Assembly: GCA_018369015.1 (NCBI GenBank)
Contig: JAGZDD010000116.1
Location: forward strand, 1 to 12,164
DNA from: Clostridiales bacterium
GTDB taxonomy: Bacteria > Bacillota > Clostridia > Lachnospirales > Lachnospiraceae
Direction: 5' to 3'
Length of the DNA stretch: 12,164 bases
The notes below the pieces were generated by a model that did not search any database, was not told the origin of the DNA, and saw only the letters and a program-made list of their open reading frames with translations. Positions 4,908 through 12,164 of this stretch are shown piece by piece. Each line of letters begins with the position of its first letter. Within the stretch, counting starts at the first letter, position 1. The position numbers were made by a program, and so were the translations under genes.

Positions 4908-6575
4908 TCAAATATAAAGTATTCCTGCCTCATAGGGGCGCAGCCGGTACAAGCTGTGTCCGCCCGGGGCTTGTATACTCTGCTCCTTTTGTTCCGGGAG
5001 GAAAGACACTTTATAATTGCCAAGCAGCAGTTTGGCACTCTCCCATTCCTTTGGAAGAGGAAATAAGGTTTCCTGGCGGGTGAAATTGGCATATACAAGG
5101 AGACGGTGACAGCCGTCGTTTCTTATATATGAAAAAATTTGTTGTTCTTCCGGCAAATACAGGTCAAAGCGGCCTTCGGTAAAGACCGGATACTGCTTGC
5201 GCAGGGCAATCAGCCGTTGATAATAATGAAATACAGAATCCGGGTCGCCCTGCTGCTGCCTGGCGTTGATTTCCCTGTAGTTTGGATTGACTTGAATCCA
5301 CGGTGTTCCCGAGGAAAATCCGGCATTAACGCTGTCATCCCACTGCATTGTCGTGATGGAATTATCCCGGCTTTTCTCCATAATGGAGTTCATCAGATCT
5401 TTTTCGCCGTAACCGGCCGCTTTCCGCTCTTTATAAACATTTAAAGTCTCAATATCCCGGTACTTTGTAATATCCTTAAAGTGGGCGTTTGTCATACCCA
5501 GCTCCTCGCCCTGATAAATATAGGGCGTTCCCTGCATACCGTGGAGGACGGTTGCCAGCATTTTCGCAGATTTTTCACGGAATTTCCCGTCGTCACCCCA
5601 GCGGGAAACAATCCGGGGAAGGTCATGGTTCCCAAAAAACAGGCTGTTCCAGCCGCAGCCATAAAGCCCTTTTTGCCACTGGCAAAGATTTTCTTTAAGC
5701 TTTGGCAGTGAAAGCTTGGCAAGATCCCATTTTTCTTTGCCCGGCTGCTGGTCCAGCATCATATGCTGGAATTGGAAAACCATGGAAAATTCACTTCCGT
5801 CAGGGCTGCTGTAAAGCTTTGCCCTCTCTATATCAGCGCCCCAGGCCTCGCCGACGGTAATGAGATTTCCCTTTTGGAAGGTTTCTTTAGACAGCTCGCG
5901 GATAAATTCATGGAGCCTCGGGCCATTGGCTGTAATGCCCTTCATAGGCTCTTTTGCGATCTGGTCAATCACATCCAGCCGGAAACCGCCAACGCCTTTG
6001 TCCATCCACCAGAGAATCATATCGTAAATTTCCCGGCGCAGCTTTGGATTTTCCCAATTAAGGTCCGGCTGCTTTACGGAAAACTGGTGGAAATAATACT
6101 GCGAAAGTTCTGGTACCCAGGTCCACGCCGAACCGCCAAAGGTAGCCTTCATATCATTTGGTAAAATACCTTCTTCCCCATCGCGCCATACATAGTAGTC
6201 ATGGTATGGGTTTGTTTTGCTTTTTTTGGCTTCCAGAAACCACGGATGTTCGTCTGAGGAATGGTTGAGGACTAAATCCACAATAATACGTATATTACGC
6301 TTTCCTGCCTCTAAAATAAGCGTTTCCATATCCTTAAGCGTACCGAACATCGGATCTATATCCCTATAGTCAGATATATCGTAACCGTTGTCATCCTGGG
6401 GAGAACGGCATACCGGCGAAAGCCACAGGGCGTCAACGCCAAGCTCTGACAAATAGTCCAACCGGTTTGTAATCCCCGGAATATCTCCAATACCGTCGCC
6501 GTTACTGTCATAAAAGCTTCTCGGATAAATCTGGTAGACAACACTTTGTTTCCACCATTTGCTGTTTTTGTCCAT
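4908..6575 (-). CDS. GH13 alpha-1,6-glucosidase (oligo-1,6-glucosidase / glucan 1,6-alpha-glucosidase, DexB-like)
   Basis: This 555-residue cytosolic enzyme (no signal peptide) has a full GH13 barrel. The calcium-loop motif DSNGDGIGD is at 23-31 and DLVLNHSSDEH at 100-110. The nucleophile is D201 in GFRLDVID, the acid/base E243 in VGEAW, and the transition-state stabiliser D318 in FFGNHDLPR; a C-terminal beta domain follows. The residue after the nucleophile is Val202. In this subfamily Val marks alpha-1,6 specificity, whereas maltases have Thr or Ala. The segment FGGSAW...KQPDLNWENP...AKEPMKGITANGP resembles streptococcal dextran glucosidase DexB. It would release glucose from isomalto-oligosaccharides or branch stubs. 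Trehalose-6-phosphate hydrolase also carries Val, but the context argues against it. The start is ATG 6573-6575, because GGAGG (6590-6586) overlaps the malQ stop; a frame starting at 6617 would overlap malQ. Confidence 0.88.
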   Translation of the reverse strand: MDKNSKWWKQSVVYQIYPRSFYDSNGDGIGDIPGITNRLDYLSELGVDALWLSPVCRSPQDDNGYDISDYRDIDPMFGTLKDMETLILEAGKRNIRIIVDLVLNHSSDEHPWFLEAKKSKTNPYHDYYVWRDGEEGILPNDMKATFGGSAWTWVPELSQYYFHQFSVKQPDLNWENPKLRREIYDMILWWMDKGVGGFRLDVIDQIAKEPMKGITANGPRLHEFIRELSKETFQKGNLITVGEAWGADIERAKLYSSPDGSEFSMVFQFQHMMLDQQPGKEKWDLAKLSLPKLKENLCQWQKGLYGCGWNSLFFGNHDLPRIVSRWGDDGKFREKSAKMLATVLHGMQGTPYIYQGEELGMTNAHFKDITKYRDIETLNVYKERKAAGYGEKDLMNSIMEKSRDNSITTMQWDDSVNAGFSSGTPWIQVNPNYREINARQQQGDPDSVFHYYQRLIALRKQYPVFTEGRFDLYLPEEQQIFSYIRNDGCHRLLVYANFTRQETLFPLPKEWESAKLLLGNYKVSFLPEQKEQSIQAPGGHSLYRLRPYEAGILYI

Positions 6576-6589
6576 AATGTTTGTGCCTC

Positions 6590-8038
6590 CTAATGCCTGA
6601 GCTGCCGGCCAAGCCATGAAAGCTGCCGCCGGGCTTTATCAAAATCCGGCATATGCCACTCCCAGTTAGGGCTTCCTACAGTTCCCGGGGTATTTATATG
6701 GCCTGCCGCATTTAACCCCAGAACATCCGGCATGGAAATAATGGCAATCTCAGGACAGCTTTGCAGGGTATATGTGATAAGGCGGCGGCAAATACTGCCC
6801 TGTTTAATTCCCTGCCGCTTTAAATAGCGGCGCAGTTTTCTTTGTGAGGCTGCCGAAAGGTTGTGATACCATTCCATGACTGTGTCATTATCATGGGTAC
6901 CGGTATAAATAATCATATTTTCCTGCTCAGGTTCAATATCTTTGGCATATTTTCCGGAAGTATCCAGAGAAAAAACAACAATCTTCATGCCTTTAAGATG
7001 ATAATGGTTTTTCAGCGTATGCACCTGGGGGCGCAGCATTCCTAAATCCTCTGCGACAAGGGAAACGCCGGGGAGCTTTTCAAAAATGGTATCCAGTACT
7101 TCATAACCCGGAGCTTCAATCCACTCCCCTTCCATGGCTGTAGGGCATGCTGCCGGTATTTTCCAATAGGTATCAAAGGCTCTGAAATGATCGATACGGA
7201 TAATGTCGAAAAGCTTTTTGTTATAGCCAATACGTTCAATCCAAAATTCATAGTTATGGCCTTTCATGTAATCCCAGTCATAAATGGGATTTCCCCAGCG
7301 CTGTCCTGTAGCTGAAAAGTAGTCGGGCGGAACCCCGGCAATAAATACCGGGAACCCGTTTTCGTCCAGAAGGAAGTTTTCTTTAGATGCCCACACATCC
7401 ACAGAATCAATGCCGACATAAAAAGGAATATCCCCCATAATCTTTATGCCCTGGGCGTTGGCATAATCTTTAACTGCCTGCCACTGGGTAAAGAAAATAT
7501 ATTGCAGAAACATATGATAGCGGGCCTGCGCCTCAAGCTGAGGCGGAAGGCTTTGCGGGTCTTTGGGCCAGTTTTTTTGCTCGTCGGGCCATTCGTTCCA
7601 GCAGCGGTTTTCATTGGCCGATTTGAACGCCCGGAAAACACCGTAATTTTTCACCCACGGCTGGGAAATAAATGCTTTATAGTCTTCATTTTCAGAGAAG
7701 CTGGCAAAGGCCTCCCGAAGGAAAGGCTCTTTATAGGCTCTCACCTTATCATAAACAACACGCTCTGTCCGCTCCATAAAGCCCTTTGGCTCGGTCCTTA
7801 AAAGGCCCTGGTCAAAAAGGGCTTCAAGGCTGATATAAAGCTCATCGCCAGCCATGGAGGAATAGGGCTGATAGGGGGAATTGCCGTAACCTACAGGATT
7901 TAAGGGCAATATCTGCCAGATTTTTATTCCGTTTTTACTAAGCAGGCCGATCCACTCCCGGGCCTGTGCTCCTAAATCTCCCACGCCGTGCTTTGACGGC
8001 AGAGAAAATACGGGCATTAAAATACCTGTTTCTTTCAT
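6590..8038 (-). CDS. malQ: 4-alpha-glucanotransferase (amylomaltase, GH77)
   Basis: MalQ transfers glucan segments between maltodextrins and frees glucose, lengthening short chains so that phosphorylase can use them. The protein is 482 residues, the usual size of the short amylomaltase type. Seen in order: ILMPVFSLPSKHGVGDLG (6-23), NPVGYGNSPYQPYS (47-60), GDIPFYVGIDSVDVWA (202-217), the nucleophile D283 in RIDHFRAFD, the acid/base E330 in AEDLG, and D383 in YTGTHDNDT (378-386). All three catalytic acids are present. The start is ATG 8036-8038, with GGAGA (8049-8045) six bases upstream. A longer frame to 8083 would overlap the glgP stop and lacks homology at its start. There are 29 bases to glgP and 14 to the GH13 gene, so it is an internal operon gene. 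Confidence 0.95.
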   Translation of the reverse strand: MKETGILMPVFSLPSKHGVGDLGAQAREWIGLLSKNGIKIWQILPLNPVGYGNSPYQPYSSMAGDELYISLEALFDQGLLRTEPKGFMERTERVVYDKVRAYKEPFLREAFASFSENEDYKAFISQPWVKNYGVFRAFKSANENRCWNEWPDEQKNWPKDPQSLPPQLEAQARYHMFLQYIFFTQWQAVKDYANAQGIKIMGDIPFYVGIDSVDVWASKENFLLDENGFPVFIAGVPPDYFSATGQRWGNPIYDWDYMKGHNYEFWIERIGYNKKLFDIIRIDHFRAFDTYWKIPAACPTAMEGEWIEAPGYEVLDTIFEKLPGVSLVAEDLGMLRPQVHTLKNHYHLKGMKIVVFSLDTSGKYAKDIEPEQENMIIYTGTHDNDTVMEWYHNLSAASQRKLRRYLKRQGIKQGSICRRLITYTLQSCPEIAIISMPDVLGLNAAGHINTPGTVGSPNWEWHMPDFDKARRQLSWLGRQLRH

Positions 8039-8067
8039 AATCCATCTCCATTCTTCCGGGCTTAGGG

Positions 8068-10329
8068 CTATGCAAGGTGCCAAATATCTGCATTATATTC
8101 GCTGATCGTACGATCGGATGAAAAGTAGCCTGCTTTGGCAATATTCACAAGGGATTTTTTAGCCCATGCTTCCCTGTCTTCATAGTCGCAAAGCATCCGT
8201 TCTTTTGTTTCGATATAGTCCTTAAGATCCAAAAGGGTCATAAACCAGTCTTTATAGACAATTTCTTTATAGAGCCGTACAAGGCTTGCCGGATCGCCGG
8301 TAAGGAGTAGTTCCTTGCTGATAATAAAGTCCACAAGGCCGCGGATCGTTTCATCATTGTCATAGATTGTTTTTGCACAATAGCTCTGCTTAGCGTAGAG
8401 GTCAATAACCTTTTGGGAGCTTTCGCCGAAAATATAAATATTTTCATCACCGACAAGCTCATGGATCTCTACGTTGGCTCCGTCTTCAGTTCCAAGAGTT
8501 ACCGCGCCGTTAAGCATAAATTTCATATTTCCTGTGCCGGAGGCTTCCTTAGAGGCTAAAGAAATCTGCTCAGAAATATCACAGGCCGGTATCAGCTTTT
8601 CTGCCTGGGTCACATTGTAATTTTCAACCATGACAATTTTAAGCCACGGGCTTACCTGAGGGTCATTGTTTATAAGCTGGCCAAGGCAAAGGATCAAATG
8701 GATAATATCTTTGGCAATAACGTATGCCGGGGCAGCCTTGGCACCGAAAATCATTGTAATGGGGCGTTTTGGCAGACGTCCTGCTTTAATTTCTTTATAT
8801 TTATAAATCGCATAAAGGACATTCATCTGCTGGCGCTTATACTCATGGAGACGTTTGATCTGTATATCAAAAACAGAATTTTCATCAATATCGACATTTT
8901 GTGTGTGCTTCAGATAATTTTTGAGTTCAAGCTTTGCACTCGTTTTAATATCTATAAGTTGTTTAAGCACAGCTTTGTCATCCATATAATCCATAAGCTG
9001 TGACAGCCGTAAGGCGTCTTTATGGAAATCCTTGCCAATAAGGCTTTCAATAAAGACGGCAAGAGGATAGTTACAATGAAGGAGCCAGCGGCGGAAGGTA
9101 ATTCCGTTTGTTTTATTATTAAATTTTTCCGGGTAGATTTCATAAAACGGCTTTAATTCAGATTCCTTTAAAATTTGCGTATGGAGAGCAGCAACGCCAT
9201 TGACAGCATATCCATAATGAATATCGATATGTGCCATGTGTACCCGGTTCTCATTATCGATAATATAGACACTCGGGTCACTATAGTCGCGGCGCACCCG
9301 GGCATCTAATTCACGGATGATCGGCATAAGTACAGGAACTGCCTTTTCAAGATAATCCACCGGCCATTTTTCCAGGGCCTCAGCAAGGATTGTATGGTTT
9401 GTATAAGCACAGGTTTTGCGCACAACATCAATGGCAGTATCCATATTAAAGCCTTCCGCCATGAGCAGCCGGACCAGCTCAGGGATCACCATTGTCGGAT
9501 GGGTATCATTGATCTGTACAGCAACATATTCGTTGAGATGGTATAAATCGCAGCCCCGCTCTTTTGCTTCCTTTAAAATAAGCTGGGCGGCGTTGCTGAC
9601 CATAAAATACTGCTGATAAATGCGCAGTATGCGGCCGGCCTCATCACTGTCATCAGGATAGAGGAATAACGTAAGGTTTTTCTGAATATCATTTTTGTCG
9701 AAATTAATTCCGTCATAAATAATACTTTCATCCACAGAATCGACATCAAATAAGTGAAGCTTATTACATCCTCCCAAGCTTCCGGGAACGTCGATATCAT
9801 ACATTATCGACGTCAGTGTAAAATCCTTAAAGGGAACTTCAAAATGGCAGTCGGTCCTTGTCAGCCAGCTTTGCTCAGTCATCCACGGATTTTTTTCTTC
9901 TCTCTGCTTTAAATCGACAAATGTTTGCCTAAACAGGCCGTCGTGGTAATTTAAGCCAACGCCGTCGCCGCAAAGGCCAAGATTGGCAATGGAATCTAAA
10001 AAGCAGGCTGCCAGACGGCCAAGGCCCCCGTTGCCAAGAGATGGCTCCGGTTCGATTTCCTCAATCGCCGTCAGACTTTTTCCATGGCGTTCAAGAACCT
10101 GCCGTGTTTCGTCAAAAAGCCCAAGATTGATGAGATTATTCGATAAAAGCTTTCCAATTAGAAATTCCGCAGATATATAATAAAGCTTACGCTTCCCCGT
10201 AATTGGCGCCATTCCCTGCATTTTATCTTTAATAATGCATAATAAAGCCTCATAAATCTGCGCGTCGGAGGCCTCCTCGATTGTTTTATGATAATTGGCG
10301 GATAAAAACTGTACTAATGCGTTTTCCAT
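8068..10329 (-). CDS. glgP: Glycogen/alpha-glucan phosphorylase
   Basis: GlgP cleaves terminal alpha-1,4 bonds of glycogen or maltodextrin with phosphate to give glucose-1-phosphate, using pyridoxal phosphate. The 753-residue protein is a GT35 member of the shorter type without the eukaryotic N-terminal phosphorylation arm. Landmarks are KLYYISAEFLIGKLLSNNL (48-66), EPEPSLGNGGLGRLAACFLDS (93-113), NDTHPTM (274-280), NHTILAEALEKWP (311-323), TNGITFRRWL (407-416), DIQIKRLHEYKRQ (488-500), and EASGTGNMKFMLNGA (595-609) with the cofactor lysine at K603. No key motif is missing. The start is the ATG at 10327-10329, with AAAGGAG eight bases upstream. It follows the debranching-enzyme gene by 68 bases that contain two hairpins. 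Confidence 0.97.
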   Translation of the reverse strand: MENALVQFLSANYHKTIEEASDAQIYEALLCIIKDKMQGMAPITGKRKLYYISAEFLIGKLLSNNLINLGLFDETRQVLERHGKSLTAIEEIEPEPSLGNGGLGRLAACFLDSIANLGLCGDGVGLNYHDGLFRQTFVDLKQREEKNPWMTEQSWLTRTDCHFEVPFKDFTLTSIMYDIDVPGSLGGCNKLHLFDVDSVDESIIYDGINFDKNDIQKNLTLFLYPDDSDEAGRILRIYQQYFMVSNAAQLILKEAKERGCDLYHLNEYVAVQINDTHPTMVIPELVRLLMAEGFNMDTAIDVVRKTCAYTNHTILAEALEKWPVDYLEKAVPVLMPIIRELDARVRRDYSDPSVYIIDNENRVHMAHIDIHYGYAVNGVAALHTQILKESELKPFYEIYPEKFNNKTNGITFRRWLLHCNYPLAVFIESLIGKDFHKDALRLSQLMDYMDDKAVLKQLIDIKTSAKLELKNYLKHTQNVDIDENSVFDIQIKRLHEYKRQQMNVLYAIYKYKEIKAGRLPKRPITMIFGAKAAPAYVIAKDIIHLILCLGQLINNDPQVSPWLKIVMVENYNVTQAEKLIPACDISEQISLASKEASGTGNMKFMLNGAVTLGTEDGANVEIHELVGDENIYIFGESSQKVIDLYAKQSYCAKTIYDNDETIRGLVDFIISKELLLTGDPASLVRLYKEIVYKDWFMTLLDLKDYIETKERMLCDYEDREAWAKKSLVNIAKAGYFSSDRTISEYNADIWHLA

Positions 10330-10352
10330 GAATAAAACTCCTTTCTTCTGTC

Positions 10353-10394
10353 TGCCGCAGCTTCTTGCGGCACCAGGCTATCCCCCTGAGGGAT
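10353..10394 (-). other. Two hairpins in the 68-base gap between the debranching enzyme gene and glgP
   Basis: TGCCGCA (10353-10359) pairs with TGCGGCA (10366-10372) over a 6-base loop, and ATCCC (10380-10384) pairs with GGGAT (10390-10394). Neither is followed by a T run on the minus strand, so they are not intrinsic terminators. The first lies just upstream of the glgP ribosome site and could mark an mRNA processing or stability point that lets glgP be expressed differently from the gene before it (inference). Confidence 0.35.
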
Positions 10395-10397
10395 TTG

Positions 10398-12164
10398 CTA
10401 TTCGCGTTCGATCGCCTGATAAACCCTGAGAATTTCCCCGACACTCCACGCCTGGGCAAAACACCCTCTTGAGGCCGTGGGGTTCGCCCCATCATAAATT
10501 TCTGCCAGCTGGCCGATACATCCTTCTCTCATGGCAGCTTCCATAACTTCAAGCTGTTCTTTAATATGTTGTTTTTCCTCCGGGCTGTTTTTGTGGACCT
10601 TAAGGCTGGCTAAATAATAAGCCCCAAGCGGAAATGCCCACACGGTTCCCTGGTGGTAAGCCAGATCCCGGTCGATCATTTCACCGCCGTAGGACGGATG
10701 AAACTGGGGATCATCCATAGCCAGCGTCCTAAGCCCGTAAGGGGTATACAATTTTTCAAATACGGTTTCTACAATCTGGCGTTCCTCCTGCGGTTTTAGC
10801 ATTGTAAACGGCATGGACACAGCCCAGATTTGGTTGCACCGGATCTGCATATCTGCCTCGGTGCCAGAAAGAACATCCTTAAGACATCCGGCTTTATAAT
10901 TCCAGAATTTTTCACGGAAGGCTTTTTGTACGGTAAGGGCCAGCTCGCCGTAAGCGCTGCCGTCCTTACCAATGTCACCGGATAAAATATCCATGATCTT
11001 TAAGGCATTGTACCAATAGGCATTGATTTCGACCGGTTTTCCGTGGCGCGGTGTTGGAAGGATTTCTCCCACCCGCACATCCATCCATGTTACCTGGTCA
11101 AGGCCGCTGCCGGCCATCATAAGGCCATCGGTGTCCATATGAATGGCAAAAGCTGTTCCATTTTTATACCCGGCGATGATCCGTTCCATCACCGGGAACA
11201 TTTCCCGGACAAAATCAATGTCCTTAGAGGCTTCGTAATAAAGCCAGACACAATTGATAAATAACAGTGCGGCGTCGGCCGTATTATACATCGGCTCATT
11301 GCCTCCTTCGGGAAAGAGGTTCGGCATAAGGCCGCCTTTTTCGTTGACCGCAAAGGTGCGAAGGATAGACTGCGCTGTTTTTAGCTGTCCTGTGGCAATG
11401 CATACACCGGGAAGGGCAATCATTGTATCTCTGCCCCAGTCTTCAAAAAATGGGAACCCGGCAAGAATTGTCTGTCCTCCGGTAGATTCCCGGAAGGCAA
11501 CAAACTGATTAGCCGCTTTGGCACGGGCGCGTGCCAGGGGCGCCCTAAAGCCTGAACAATCTGCCCATGCACGGCGGAACGCTTTTAATTCCTCTATAAT
11601 CTGAGAAGCGCTGTTTTTATTTTTGTCTAAAGAAAAAATAAGCTCAAGCTCCCTGGCAGCTTTTTGGGGTACTGTGACAAACGTTTTTACCAATGCTTTG
11701 GCATTGCCCATGCTGCGCCGGCCATCGCAGGCATCGTAGCTATAATAATAGCGTTCGCACGCTTCACACAGGATACAGGCTCCGGTTGTCCGGTAATCCA
11801 TAGAAAGCCCGCCAGAGGAAATCACAGCACTGCTGCCGTCAGAAGAAACAGCCGCTTTAAAGGACTGGCTGTCTTTGAGATCCTCTCCTTTTTTGGTGAA
11901 CTGTAAAAAAGGAGTGATCTCTAATGTACACGGGCGGTCAGTCATGTTAGAAATTTTATAGCGGATTGCCGTTGTGTTTTCGTTTTGGGCCATAGCCATC
12001 TCTTTGACGATTTCTACACCATGGACGTTAAAACGCCATACCGCCGTATCTTCATAGCTAAACGAGGACAAACAGGAAAGCCCGTTTTCAACAGAGCCGT
12101 CAAAAAATTCCTGGGATGAAATTGCTGTTCCATTTTTATCAGAGCTTTGTCTTTCAAAGCCGCC
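10398..12164 (-). CDS. Amylo-alpha-1,6-glucosidase / glycogen debranching enzyme (GH133), 5' end outside the window
   Basis: 588 residues are visible, and the frame is open to the right edge. It begins GGFERQSSDKNG and continues ISSQEFFDGSVENGLS, typical of the N-terminal beta-rich domain of these enzymes (GDE N-terminal domain), so only a short N-terminal part should be missing. The C-terminal (alpha/alpha) barrel shows GFPFFEDWGRDTMIALPG, GGLMPNLFPEGG, the TWMDVR motif, DRDLAYHQGTVWAFPLGAYYL and finally EIYDGANPTASRGCFAQAWSVGE, which carry the conserved acidic residues of the family. It removes the alpha-1,6 branch stubs that stop phosphorylase. An apparent start codon inside the window at 12071 is a TTG within continuous homology, so it is not the true start. 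It is the most upstream gene of the degradation unit seen here; the promoter lies outside. Confidence 0.93.
   Translation of the reverse strand, partial: GGFERQSSDKNGTAISSQEFFDGSVENGLSCLSSFSYEDTAVWRFNVHGVEIVKEMAMAQNENTTAIRYKISNMTDRPCTLEITPFLQFTKKGEDLKDSQSFKAAVSSDGSSAVISSGGLSMDYRTTGACILCEACERYYYSYDACDGRRSMGNAKALVKTFVTVPQKAARELELIFSLDKNKNSASQIIEELKAFRRAWADCSGFRAPLARARAKAANQFVAFRESTGGQTILAGFPFFEDWGRDTMIALPGVCIATGQLKTAQSILRTFAVNEKGGLMPNLFPEGGNEPMYNTADAALLFINCVWLYYEASKDIDFVREMFPVMERIIAGYKNGTAFAIHMDTDGLMMAGSGLDQVTWMDVRVGEILPTPRHGKPVEINAYWYNALKIMDILSGDIGKDGSAYGELALTVQKAFREKFWNYKAGCLKDVLSGTEADMQIRCNQIWAVSMPFTMLKPQEERQIVETVFEKLYTPYGLRTLAMDDPQFHPSYGGEMIDRDLAYHQGTVWAFPLGAYYLASLKVHKNSPEEKQHIKEQLEVMEAAMREGCIGQLAEIYDGANPTASRGCFAQAWSVGEILRVYQAIERE

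Noticed and set aside
12069..12071. Start codon of the debranching enzyme at 12071
   Set aside because: It is a TTG in the middle of continuous homology. The frame stays open to the window edge with typical N-terminal family sequence, so the gene is partial.
1..12164. Search for CRISPR arrays, tRNA or rRNA genes, insertion sequences and phage genes
   Set aside because: No regularly spaced direct repeats, cloverleaf with CCA-type end, transposase or integrase motifs were seen on either strand. The only repeat-like structure is the short element at 2191-2302.

Overview
The window looks like a chromosomal segment of a low-to-mid GC anaerobic Firmicute, most likely a Clostridia member of the Lachnospiraceae type. 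The pointers are a paired GlgC/GlgD ADP-glucose pyrophosphorylase, AAAGGAGG-type ribosome binding sites, sigma-A promoters, many strong intrinsic terminators and a decayed pyruvate formate-lyase remnant. This assignment is inference: there is no rRNA or other marker gene here.

Left part (1-1900), small regulatory genes. A MerR-family regulator on the minus strand runs off the left edge. It carries an in-frame ochre stop after 70 codons, although the reading frame beyond the stop still looks like MerR. Upstream of it is a small heavy-metal-associated (CopZ-like) domain protein on the minus strand with its own terminator. Divergent from that is a two-gene plus-strand unit: a PadR-family regulator and a DUF2812 membrane protein joined by an ATGA overlap, with a good sigma-A promoter and closed by a strong terminator.

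Middle (1785-2490), a 700-base stretch without an intact gene. It holds the terminator, a 95-bp frameshifted remnant of the C-terminal part of a pyruvate formate-lyase (minus strand), a compact 112-bp inverted-repeat-bounded element rich in hairpins, and the AT-rich promoter region of glgC.

Right part (2491-12164), a glycogen/alpha-glucan locus in two convergent units. The plus-strand unit glgC-glgD makes ADP-glucose (catalytic plus non-catalytic subunit). The minus-strand unit runs debranching enzyme (GH133, 5' end outside the window), glgP phosphorylase, malQ 4-alpha-glucanotransferase and a GH13 alpha-1,6-glucosidase, and would degrade glycogen or maltodextrin to glucose-1-phosphate and glucose. 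The two units meet at 4751-4907, where each has its own terminator. Glycogen synthase (glgA) and branching enzyme (glgB) are not in the window.

I found no CRISPR array, intact insertion sequence, tRNA, rRNA or phage gene. The glycogen locus is ordinary in content. The least explained sequence is the hairpin-rich repeat-like element at 2191-2302 and its 15-base match beside the glgD terminator. I see no evidence for a wholly new multi-gene system.
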